Origin: Streptomyces sp. WM4235
GTDB taxonomy: Bacteria; Actinomycetota; Actinomycetes; Streptomycetales; Streptomycetaceae
DNA: 9,170 bases
NCBI RefSeq assembly: GCF_001279725.1
Contig: NZ_LGDE01000048.1
Location: 1-9,170 of the forward strand
Reading direction: 5' to 3'
Below are positions 1 to 6,064 of the stretch, piece by piece (positions within the stretch are counted from its first letter, which is position 1; each line of letters opens with the position of its first letter). The notes beneath the pieces were generated by a model. That model saw nothing but the letters and a program-made list of their open reading frames with translations. It was not told where the DNA came from and searched no databases. The position numbers and the translations under genes are program-made.

Positions 1-3
1 GGT

Positions 4-663
4 TCAGGCGCTGCCGCGCCGGTCGGCGGCCGGCCGGGCGGCCTCGATCAGCTGGCGCAGGGCGCCGTGGTACACCTCGTGGTCGGTCAGCGGGGGCAGT
101 ACGTCGGCCAGGCCGCCGGAGAGCACGGGGAACTCGGCCGGGTCCAGCGCGGCCAGGGCGGCCCGGGACGCGGCGGTGGCGCCGGCGGGATCGCGGTGGT
201 CCACGAAGGCGGCGCTGCCGAGGGTGAGCAGGTACATCCGGCGGTAGACGGTCATCGCCTCGGCCGCGGTCATCCCGGCGGCGACACTGTCGGCCAGCGC
301 CGGTTCCACGAGTCGGGCGAGCAGTCGGCGGCCCAACCAGGGCCGGCCACCGCGCAGTACGAGCAGGCCGGGGTGTGCGGTGAGCAGCCGGTAGAACGCG
401 GAGAACCGCTGCTCGGTGGCCTCGGCCCAGTCGGTGCCGGCGGCGATCTCGGGCAGTTGGCCCGCGAGGTGCTCGGTGCACAGGTCCAGCAATCCCGCCA
501 GATCGGCGCAGCGGCGCTGGACGGTGGCGTGCGAGACGTCGAGCCGGTCGGCGAGGGCGCGGAAGCTGAGCGCGGCCGGCCCTTCCTCGTCGAGGATCCG
601 CAGGGCTTCGACGGCGATGGCCTCGGGGGTCGCGCGGTCCAGGGCGGCTGATCTTCTCGGCAT
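4..663 (-). CDS. TetR/AcrR-family transcriptional regulator
   Basis: This encodes a 219-residue DNA-binding repressor of the TetR family. Residues about 10-60 form the N-terminal helical DNA-binding domain. The helix-turn-helix is visible in LADRLDVSHATVQRRCADL (about 37-55), followed by the usual LLDL helix. The rest is an alanine- and leucine-rich helical ligand-binding and dimerisation domain with no recognisable ligand signature. I chose the ATG at 663 (MPRRSAALD). An in-frame GTG at 690 would add nine residues (MTLSVTVYL) that do not look like a TetR N-terminus and would start inside the palindrome. No Shine-Dalgarno precedes 663, but TACGGT lies seven bases upstream on the minus strand, so the transcript may be leaderless. 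The gene is divergent from the GH27 gene about 240 bp away. Autoregulation is likely from the dyad over its start; other targets are unknown, since the left neighbour is outside the window. Family assignment is firm, ligand and targets are not. Confidence 0.9.
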   Translation of the reverse strand: MPRRSAALDRATPEAIAVEALRILDEEGPAALSFRALADRLDVSHATVQRRCADLAGLLDLCTEHLAGQLPEIAAGTDWAEATEQRFSAFYRLLTAHPGLLVLRGGRPWLGRRLLARLVEPALADSVAAGMTAAEAMTVYRRMYLLTLGSAAFVDHRDPAGATAASRAALAALDPAEFPVLSGGLADVLPPLTDHEVYHGALRQLIEAARPAADRRGSA

Positions 664-705
664 GAGATACACCGTAACAGACAGTGTCACGTACGTCGTA
701 TCTCA
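663..705. promoter_or_regulatory. 43-bp interrupted dyad, probable TetR operator
   Basis: A single palindrome centred on base 684 has 16 of 21 symmetric positions paired: TGAGATAC (663-670) with GTATCTCA (698-705), CGTA (673-676) with TACG (692-695), and GACA (680-683) with TGTC (685-688). Equivalently, it is two inverted copies of a TGAGATAC-N2-CGTA box. It covers the start codon region and the probable -10 element of the tetR gene, a classic position for autorepression. Assigning it to this TetR protein is inference from position and symmetry. Confidence 0.7.
671..676 (-). promoter_or_regulatory. Possible -10 element of the tetR gene
   Basis: On the minus strand this reads TACGGT (TANNNT pattern). 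Seven bases separate it from the ATG at 663, which fits a leaderless mRNA. No good -35 hexamer stands 16-18 bp upstream. It lies within the dyad. Confidence 0.3.
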
Positions 706-828
706 CCCCTGGTCCGCCGGGACGCGCGACCGCGGGGCCGGTCAAGCGGGCGCCCGCGACGTCGACCCTTCGTGTGATGTCGACTGCACCCATATTGCTG
801 GTCATCAGGTCATAACCCGCGACTTGTG

Positions 829-857
829 TTGACAGTGGGTAGCCGCACCGCTGCACT
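829..857 (+). promoter_or_regulatory. Candidate sigma-70-type promoter for the GH27 gene
   Basis: TTGACA (829-834) is a perfect -35 hexamer. After a 17-bp spacer comes TGCACT (852-857), a weak -10. Transcription would begin near 864, giving a leader of about 40 nt before the GTG at 905. Just upstream is a direct repeat, GGTCATCA followed by GGTCATAA (800-815), which could bind a regulator. The rest of the 664-904 intergenic stretch shows two GTCGAC sites (761-766 and 779-784) and nothing else I recognise. Confidence 0.45.
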
Positions 858-904
858 GGGCGCTCGACAGACCCTCGGTACGTCCCCCACGTCAAGGAGA
901 CCCC

Positions 905-2587
905 GTGCCGCCTCGCCCGCGTGCGTCGCTCCCCTGTCTGACCGCGGCCGCCCTGCTCGCCCTCCTGCTGTCCCCCGCGACGGCGGTGGCCGAACCCACC
1001 GCCACGTCGGACACCCCGCTCGCCCTCACCCCTCCCATGGGTTGGAACAACTGGGCGCACTACATGTGCGACATCGACGAGGCCAAGGTGGTCGCGAACG
1101 CCGACGCGCTCGTCTCCACCGGTCTCGCCGCCAAGGGCTACGACACGGTGACCGTCGACGACTGCTGGATGCTGAAGAGCCGTGACGCCGACGGCGACCT
1201 GGTGGCCGACCCGGAGAGGTTCCCGCACGGGATGGCCTGGCTCGGCGAGTACCTGCACGCCAAGGGGTTGAAGTTCGGCATCTACCAGGACGCCGGCGCG
1301 CTGACCTGCGGACGCTACCCGGGCAGCGGCGCTCCCGCGGGCGGGGGCGCGGACCACTACGCGCGCGACGCCCGGCTCTTCGCGTCCTGGAAGGCGGACT
1401 TCGTCAAGATGGACGGCTGCAACCTGTACGTGCCGCCCGGCAAGACGAAGGAACAGGCCTACCGCGACGCCTACAACGGCGTGGCCCGGGCCCTGCGCGA
1501 CAGCGGCCGCGACATGGTCCTGTCCGCGTCCGCGCCCGCCTACTTCCAGCAGGGCGAATGGGGCGGCGCCGACTGGCACAAGGTGATCGACTGGGTGGGC
1601 GAGACCGGCCAGTTGTGGCGCGAGGGCCGTGACATCAAGGTGTACGCCCCGGCCGCGCCCACGACCTCGCGGTGGGGTTCGGTCCTCGGCAACTACGGCT
1701 ACAACCGTTGGCTCGGCCGGTACGCGGGCCCCGGCAACTGGAACGACCCGGACTTCCTCATCGCCGGCGCCCCCGGACTCACCGAGGCGGAGAGCCGCAG
1801 TCAGGTCGGACTGTGGGCCATGATGGCGGCCCCCTTCATCCTCTCCTCAGAGGTTTCCGCGCTCACCCCGGCCGGGCTCGCCGCGCTCGGCAACACCGAC
1901 CTGATCGCACTCGACCAGGACCCGCTGGGCCGGCAGGGCGCGGTGGTCTCCTCGAACGGCACCTCCGACGTCATGGTGCGGCCGCTCGCGAACGGCGACC
2001 GTGCGGTGGCCGTCCTCAACCGGACCGGCGCCGCCATGGACGTCGAGGTGCCGCTGGAGGACATCGGCCTCGCCCCGTCGTGCGCCGTCGACGTCAAGGA
2101 CCTGTGGAGCGGGGCCCGTCGTGAGGCGACCGTCTCGCTGACCGGCAGGGTCGCCGCCCACGACACCGCGGTGTGGCGGCTCACCCCGCGCGGCTGCGGC
2201 AAGGCCGTGCCGACCGGGCAGATCGCCGGCAACGCGGCCAAGTGCGCCGACGGGGCCAACACCAGCGGTGTCGGCGCGGTGGTCATGGCGGCCTGCACCG
2301 GAGCCTCCGACCAGCGGTGGACCGTGGGCCCCGACTCCCGACTGCGCTCGGCCGACCAGTGCCTCACGGCCGGGGACGGCGACCTGGTGGAACTGGCCGA
2401 CTGCGCACCCGGGCGATCCCGGCAGAGCTGGGCGCAGGACCGTCCCGGCGCCCTGATCGAGAAGAGCAGCGGGCTGTGTCTGACCGCACCCGCGGCCGCG
2501 GCGGCCCCGGACGCGCCGGCCGAGCGGCTGCGCCTGACCCCTTGCGGCGACCACCGGATCGACCAGACCTGGGCCCTGCCGGTCTGA
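905..2587 (+). CDS. Secreted GH27 alpha-galactosidase-type glycosidase with C-terminal ricin B-type lectin (CBM13) domain
   Basis: This encodes a 560-residue secreted retaining glycosidase. A Sec signal peptide occupies residues 1-29 (cleavage at AVA-EP). The GH27 barrel starts at LTPPMGWNNW (41-50). VDDC (84-87) carries the paired sugar-binding aspartates, FVKMDGCN the nucleophile Asp170, and WREGRDIK the acid/base Asp243. WNDPDFL (279-285) is another family signature. A beta-sandwich follows (about 345-430), then a ricin-type beta-trefoil (about 437-560) with three QxW motifs at Q470-W472, Q507-W509 and Q554-W556, implying carbohydrate targeting. The GTG start is set by AAGGAG at 894-899, five bases upstream. 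Alpha-galactosidase is the likeliest activity. Alpha-N-acetylgalactosaminidase or beta-L-arabinopyranosidase are alternatives, since an actinobacterial GH27 arabinopyranosidase has the same GH27-CBM13 layout; the retained Asp-Asp pair favours galactose. A GH89 gene follows after 60 bp, so co-transcription is likely. Confidence 0.93.
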   Translation: MPPRPRASLPCLTAAALLALLLSPATAVAEPTATSDTPLALTPPMGWNNWAHYMCDIDEAKVVANADALVSTGLAAKGYDTVTVDDCWMLKSRDADGDLVADPERFPHGMAWLGEYLHAKGLKFGIYQDAGALTCGRYPGSGAPAGGGADHYARDARLFASWKADFVKMDGCNLYVPPGKTKEQAYRDAYNGVARALRDSGRDMVLSASAPAYFQQGEWGGADWHKVIDWVGETGQLWREGRDIKVYAPAAPTTSRWGSVLGNYGYNRWLGRYAGPGNWNDPDFLIAGAPGLTEAESRSQVGLWAMMAAPFILSSEVSALTPAGLAALGNTDLIALDQDPLGRQGAVVSSNGTSDVMVRPLANGDRAVAVLNRTGAAMDVEVPLEDIGLAPSCAVDVKDLWSGARREATVSLTGRVAAHDTAVWRLTPRGCGKAVPTGQIAGNAAKCADGANTSGVGAVVMAACTGASDQRWTVGPDSRLRSADQCLTAGDGDLVELADCAPGRSRQSWAQDRPGALIEKSSGLCLTAPAAAAAPDAPAERLRLTPCGDHRIDQTWALPV

Positions 2588-2631
2588 CGGCTCCGGTCCG
2601 ACGGCTCCGGTCCGACGGCTCCGATCGACGG
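2586..2631 (+). repeat. 14-bp tandem repeat between the GH27 and GH89 genes
   Basis: GACGGCTCCGGTCC occurs perfectly twice (2586-2599, 2600-2613). A third, slightly decayed 13-bp copy follows (GACGGCTCCGATC, 2614-2626), then a five-base partial unit (2627-2631). The first unit overlaps the GH27 stop codon and the array ends about four bases before the GH89 ribosome-binding site. It probably arose by slippage and would change intercistronic spacing if copy number varied. Confidence 0.85.
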
Positions 2632-2647
2632 AATGAGGTACGACTCG

Positions 2648-4939
2648 ATGACACGCAGCGGGCGCCCGCGTGGGCGCCGTACGGTCGCGGTGGCGGCGCT
2701 TCCCGCGGCACTGCTCGTCCTGGTCCTGGCGGGGGCGGCGCCCGGGGCGGTCGCCTCGGGCGCGGGATCGCCCACCGCGCCCGGTGCGCGGCAGTCCGAC
2801 GTACGGCAGTCCGTCGTACGTCGGATTCCGGCGGTCCGGGACTTCGACGCGCGTCCGGCGCGGGAGGCTCTGGAACGGCTGCTGCCTCGGCACGCGGGCC
2901 AGTTCACGCTGGTGCCCGACCCGGGCGCCGCGGCGGACACCTTCACGGTGTCCGGGACGGCGGGCGCCCTCACGGTGCGCGGCACCAGCGGCGCGACCCT
3001 GCTCACCGGGGTCGGCTGGTACCTCCAGCACGTCGCGGGCGCCGACATCGGCTGGCCCGGCGACAGCCTGGGGATGCTGCCGGAGCGCCTGCCGGCCGTG
3101 CCGAAGCCGGTGACCCGGAGCGCGCTGGTCGCCCACCGGTACGCGCTCAACGACACGGACGACGGCTACTCGGGCCCGTACCGCACCTTCGAGGAGCACC
3201 GACGGCAGATCGACCTGCTGGCCCTGCACGGCGTCAACGAGGTGTTCGTGCAGGTCGGCGCCGAGTATCCGTACTACCGGGCGCTCCAGCGGTTCGGATA
3301 CTCGGCGGCGGAGCTGAGGGCGTGGATCCCCGGTCCCGCGCACCAGAGTTGGTGGCTGCTGCAGAACATGAGCGGCTTCGGCGGGCCGGTCTCGGAACGG
3401 CTGATGCGCGAGCGGGCCGGGATCGGCGGCCGGATCGCCGAGCAGTTGCGCGGGCTGGGCATGACCCCGGTGTTGCCGGGCTTCTTCGGCACGGTGCCGC
3501 CCGCGTTCGCCGGGCGCAACGCGGGCGCCACGACCGTGCCGCAGGGTGACTGGGCCGGCTTCGACCGCCCGGACTGGTTGGACCCGAACTCGGCCGCGTT
3601 CGGGAAGCTGGCCGCCGCGTACTACGCCGAACAGCGGACGGTGTTCGGGGACAGCTCCATGTACCGGATGAGCCCGTTGCACGAGGGCGGCAAGACGGGT
3701 TCGGTGGACGTGGCGGCGGCGGCCGGGGCGGTGCAGAAGGCCCTGTGGGCGGCCCATCCCGGCGCCTTGTGGGCGGTGTTGGGCTGGCAGGAGGATCCGA
3801 GGAGGGAACTCCTGGCCGGGGTGGACGCCTCGAAGCTGTTGATCCTGGACGGACTGTCGGACCGGTACGACGGGTTGGACCGGGAGGCCCGTTGGGGCGG
3901 CGCGCCCTATGCGCTGGGCACGATCCCCAACTTCGGCGGACACACCACGATCGGCGCCAACACCTCGGTGTGGAGTGACCGGTTCGACGCGTGGCGGTCC
4001 AAGCCGGACAGCGCGCTCACGGGCATCGCGTACATGCCGGAGGCCACCGGGACCGATCCCGCCGCCTTCGACCTCTTCACGGACCTGGCCTGGGAGTCCG
4101 GGCCGATCGACCGGAGGAAGTGGTTCGCGGCGTACTCCGCCCGCCGGTACGGGCGCGCCGACGCCGAGGCGGCGGCCGCGTGGGAGGAACTGCGCAAGGG
4201 CCCGTACAGCACCGCATCGGGGCTGTGGTCGGAGTCCCAGGACGGCCTGTTCACGGCCCGACCGAGCCTGAGCGCGGCGGGATCCGCCCGCTGGAGCCCC
4301 AAGTCGATGCGCTATCCGGCCGGTTCGGTGCGCCGTGCCCTGGACCACCTGCTGAAGGTGGCCCCGTCGCTGCGGGCTTCCAGCGCCTACCGGTACGACC
4401 TGGTGGACACGGCCCGGCAGGCATTGGCGAACCACTCGCGGGTGCTGCTGCCGAAGATCAAGGCCGCGTACGAGGCGAAGGACGTGCGCCTGTTCCGTGA
4501 GTTGACCGCCCAATGGCGCGACGGTGAGAGGCGGTTGGACGGCGTCACGAGCGCCGACCCGAACTTCCTCCTGGGGCCCCGCCTCTCGGCCGCCCGCTCC
4601 CGGGGCGCGGACAGGGCGGAAGCGGACCGGTACGAATACGACACGCGCTCGCTCCTGAGCGTGTGGGGCCCGCGCGCCGCCTCCGAGGGAGGCTCCCTGC
4701 ACGACTACGCGAACCGCGAGTGGGGCGGTCTCGTCTCGGAGCTCTACGCACCCCGTTGGGACGCGTACTTCGCCACGCTGGAGGAGGCGCTGGTCCGGCG
4801 GGCGGTGCCCCGGCAGATCGACTGGCACGCCTTCGAGGAGGAGTGGGCGCGGCGGACCACCCGGCACGCCCAGGCGCCGGTCGGGGATCCGTACGCCCTG
4901 GCGTCGGGGATCGCGGCCGCGCTTCCCGCCGCGAAATGA
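2648..4939 (+). CDS. Secreted GH89 alpha-N-acetylglucosaminidase (NAGLU-like)
   Basis: This encodes a 763-residue secreted enzyme that should release terminal alpha-linked GlcNAc. The signal peptide is residues 1-36 (RGRR, hydrophobic core, cleavage near AVA-SG). An N-terminal alpha/beta domain (about 50-150), a TIM barrel (about 155-490) and a helical C-terminal domain follow. Family landmarks include LLALHGVNEVFVQVGAEY, WWLLQNMSGFGGPVSERL and GMTPVLPGFFGTVPP. The predicted catalytic glutamates are Glu346 (PLHEGG) and Glu465 (YMPEATGTD), 119 residues apart, close to the spacing in the Clostridium perfringens GH89 enzyme. I chose ATG 2648 because GAGG (2635-2638) lies nine bases upstream; an in-frame ATG at 2633 would add MRYDS and has poorer spacing. 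Length suits the family's catalytic core without added CBMs. It sits behind the GH27 gene, suggesting joint glycan degradation. Substrate (heparan-type versus GlcNAc-alpha-1,4-Gal mucin caps) cannot be read from sequence. Confidence 0.93.
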   Translation: MTRSGRPRGRRTVAVAALPAALLVLVLAGAAPGAVASGAGSPTAPGARQSDVRQSVVRRIPAVRDFDARPAREALERLLPRHAGQFTLVPDPGAAADTFTVSGTAGALTVRGTSGATLLTGVGWYLQHVAGADIGWPGDSLGMLPERLPAVPKPVTRSALVAHRYALNDTDDGYSGPYRTFEEHRRQIDLLALHGVNEVFVQVGAEYPYYRALQRFGYSAAELRAWIPGPAHQSWWLLQNMSGFGGPVSERLMRERAGIGGRIAEQLRGLGMTPVLPGFFGTVPPAFAGRNAGATTVPQGDWAGFDRPDWLDPNSAAFGKLAAAYYAEQRTVFGDSSMYRMSPLHEGGKTGSVDVAAAAGAVQKALWAAHPGALWAVLGWQEDPRRELLAGVDASKLLILDGLSDRYDGLDREARWGGAPYALGTIPNFGGHTTIGANTSVWSDRFDAWRSKPDSALTGIAYMPEATGTDPAAFDLFTDLAWESGPIDRRKWFAAYSARRYGRADAEAAAAWEELRKGPYSTASGLWSESQDGLFTARPSLSAAGSARWSPKSMRYPAGSVRRALDHLLKVAPSLRASSAYRYDLVDTARQALANHSRVLLPKIKAAYEAKDVRLFRELTAQWRDGERRLDGVTSADPNFLLGPRLSAARSRGADRAEADRYEYDTRSLLSVWGPRAASEGGSLHDYANREWGGLVSELYAPRWDAYFATLEEALVRRAVPRQIDWHAFEEEWARRTTRHAQAPVGDPYALASGIAAALPAAK
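2795..2825 (+). repeat. Perfect 11-bp inverted repeat inside the GH89 signal-peptide/mature junction
   Basis: TCCGACGTACG (2795-2805) is exactly complementary to CGTACGTCGGA (2815-2825) with a nine-base spacer. It encodes part of the variable linker just after the signal peptide (residues about 50-60) and could form a strong mRNA hairpin about 150 nt into the message. Confidence 0.8.
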
Positions 4940-4988
4940 CCTACACCATCGGTCGCGGCACTGTCCGGGGCTTCCCGTGACCGTCACC

Positions 4989-5016
4989 CTCACGTGGGTA
5001 ATTCCACACTCGTGAG
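4989..5016. repeat. Inverted repeat downstream of the GH89 gene
   Basis: CTCACG (4989-4994) pairs with CGTGAG (5011-5016). An inner GTGG (4994-4997) can pair with CCAC (5004-5007) in a slightly shifted register, around the AT-rich core GTAATT. It lies 50 bp after the GH89 stop and could be a weak terminator or a protein-binding site. No T-run follows. Confidence 0.45.
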
Positions 5017-5082
5017 AGGGAGAGCGCATACGGCTGATCACCGCACTGGACGGGGGGTCGGTTCACTGGCCCGGACACGAAC

Positions 5083-5118
5083 AGGGGCGGCTGTCGGAGC
5101 GATCCGGTGGCCGCCCCT
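5083..5118 (+). terminator. Compound hairpin after the glycosidase pair, before the small gene
   Basis: AGGGGCGGC (5083-5091) pairs perfectly with GCCGCCCCT (5110-5118). Inside, CGGA (5095-5098) pairs with TCCG (5103-5106), closing a GCGA tetraloop of GNRA type. It may end transcription from the GH27-GH89 genes or be a structured 5' leader element of the small gene starting at 5146. An alternative GTG start for that gene (5107) and its GGAG (5096-5099) would be buried in this structure. Confidence 0.55.
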
Positions 5119-5145
5119 TCCGACGCCCCCAGGAGCGCACCGAGC

Positions 5146-5361
5146 ATGTCCGAGACCGAGCCGGAGCGGCCCTCCCCGGCGCCGGAACCGCCGTCCGACC
5201 TCGCGACCGCGTCGATCCGGGCCGGCGGGGACCCCGACCAGGCCGTCCCCCCGCCGCCCCGGGTCGGCGACCCGGCGCGGGAGCCGTCGCCGTGCTCCGA
5301 GCCGTGGGACCTGATCACCGACGGGGTGGTCGAGCTGCGCAAGCGCCGGCCCCGCGGATGA
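5146..5361 (+). CDS. Small proline-rich hypothetical protein
   Basis: I do not recognise this 71-residue product. It is proline- and glutamate-rich in its first two-thirds (EPERPSPAPEPP, AVPPPPRV) and so probably disordered. It ends in a more ordered-looking tail, EPWDLITDGVVELRKRRPRG, with a basic terminus. No signal peptide or membrane segment is visible and there is one cysteine. Nearly every codon ends in G or C, which supports real coding. I chose the ATG at 5146, with AGGAG at 5131-5135 ten bases upstream. A GTG at 5107 with GGAG seven bases upstream is the alternative and would add 13 residues. The stop codon lies in the loop of a GC-rich hairpin, in front of the SigK-type sigma gene 121 bp downstream. 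Its role is unknown; a leader peptide or an accessory of the sigma locus are possible readings. Confidence 0.6.
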   Translation: MSETEPERPSPAPEPPSDLATASIRAGGDPDQAVPPPPRVGDPAREPSPCSEPWDLITDGVVELRKRRPRG

Positions 5362-5377
5362 CGGGTGCGGGGCCGGC
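5345..5377 (+). terminator. GC-rich hairpin spanning the stop codon of the small gene
   Basis: GCCGGCCCCGC (5345-5355) pairs perfectly with GCGGGGCCGGC (5367-5377) around an 11-base loop that contains the TGA at 5359-5361. The right arm can alternatively pair with 5379-5386. Confidence 0.6.
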
Positions 5378-5378
5378 G

Positions 5379-5400
5379 GGCCCCGCCCGCGGGCGGGGCC
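5379..5400. terminator. 22-bp perfect palindrome, probable terminator
   Basis: GGCCCCGCCC (5379-5388), GC, then GGGCGGGGCC (5391-5400) form an uninterrupted self-complementary sequence able to fold into a 9-bp stem with a CGCG loop. It follows the small gene and abuts the -35 element of the sigma gene promoter, so it probably insulates that promoter from upstream transcription. No T-run follows, as is usual in Streptomyces. Confidence 0.65.
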
Positions 5401-5426
5401 AATCCAGTGGCTCGGCGGCTACGAAT
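5399..5426 (+). promoter_or_regulatory. Candidate SigK-type ECF promoter of the sigma gene (autoregulation)
   Basis: CCAATC (5399-5404), a 16-bp spacer, then ACGAAT (5421-5426) followed by G. The arrangement matches the element upstream of the fasciclin gene at 20 of 30 positions with the same spacing, and resembles the mycobacterial SigK promoter (CCATCC and CCGAAT). Transcription would start near 5433, giving a leader of about 50 nt. Confidence 0.65.
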
Positions 5427-5482
5427 GGCTCACGAGGCGCGCGGATGCCGACGAACGACCGGGAATCCCGGAGGATCTTCCC

Positions 5483-6064
5483 GTGAACGACGTGACACGA
5501 GCGGACCGCGCCGAGGACGGCATGCCCGCCCTCCTCGGCCGGGTCGCCGAAGGGGACGAGGACGCCTTCGTCTCGGTGTACGAGGCGGTGAGCGGGTCCG
5601 TGCTGGGCCTGGCGTACACGGTGCTGCGCGATCGGGCCCAGGCCGAGGAGGTGGCGCAGGAGGTGCTCGTCGAGGTGTGGCGTACCGCCGGGCGCTACCG
5701 CGCCGACCGGGGCAGCGTGCGGACCTGGGTGCTGACGATGGCGCACCGCCGTGCGGTGGACCGGGTGCGTTCCGCGCAGGCCTCGACCGAGCGGGAGCGG
5801 CGCGCGGCGCGGCTGGAGGCCGCGCTTCCGGAGTTCGACGAGGTGAGCGAGGCGGTGGAGCACCACGAGGAGCGCGACCGGGTACGGCGCTGCCTGGGTT
5901 CGCTGACCGAGATCCAGCGCCAGTCGGTGACCCTGGCCTACTACCGGGGTCTGACCTGCCGCGAGGTGTCCGAGGAGCTGTCGGTGCCGCTGGGTACCGT
6001 GAAGACGCGCCTGCGCGACGGGCTGCTGCGGCTGCGCGACTGTCTCGGGGTGAGCGGCGGATGA
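5483..6064 (+). CDS. sigK: ECF RNA polymerase sigma factor, SigK type
   Basis: This encodes a 193-residue extracytoplasmic-function sigma factor. Region 2 (about 27-95) includes DRAQAEEVAQEVLVEVWRTA for core binding and GSVRTWVLTMAHRRAVDRVR for -10 recognition. Region 4 (about 133-188) includes LTEIQRQSVTLAYYRGLT and the helix-turn-helix EVSEELSVPLGTVKTRLRDG, which ends in LLRLRDCLG, typical of the SigK/SigL group. Length is normal for two-domain ECF factors. The GTG start at 5483 is fixed by GGAGG at 5470-5474, eight bases upstream. Its stop overlaps the start of the anti-sigma gene by four bases (ATGA), so translation is coupled and the two proteins are made together. A matching promoter in front suggests autoregulation. 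The symbol is by similarity to mycobacterial SigK; an unrelated gene is also called sigK in Streptomyces. Confidence 0.93.
   Translation: MNDVTRADRAEDGMPALLGRVAEGDEDAFVSVYEAVSGSVLGLAYTVLRDRAQAEEVAQEVLVEVWRTAGRYRADRGSVRTWVLTMAHRRAVDRVRSAQASTERERRAARLEAALPEFDEVSEAVEHHEERDRVRRCLGSLTEIQRQSVTLAYYRGLTCREVSEELSVPLGTVKTRLRDGLLRLRDCLGVSGG

Noticed and set aside
797..815. Possible DasR (GlcNAc-responsive) operator upstream of the GH27 gene
   Set aside because: GCTGGTC resembles one half of the dre consensus, but the other half (GACCAG-like) is missing; only a GGTCAT direct repeat is present.
1555..1560. GCGAATGG, resembling the -10 of the SigK-type promoters
   Set aside because: It lies inside GH27 coding sequence and has no CCAA element 16 bp upstream.
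1847..5041. A 1064-codon open frame on the minus strand across the GH27 and GH89 genes
   Set aside because: It is an antisense shadow: high GC suppresses stop codons opposite real genes. Its product is low-complexity Arg/Gly/Pro-rich with no domain, while the plus strand carries two clear enzyme families.
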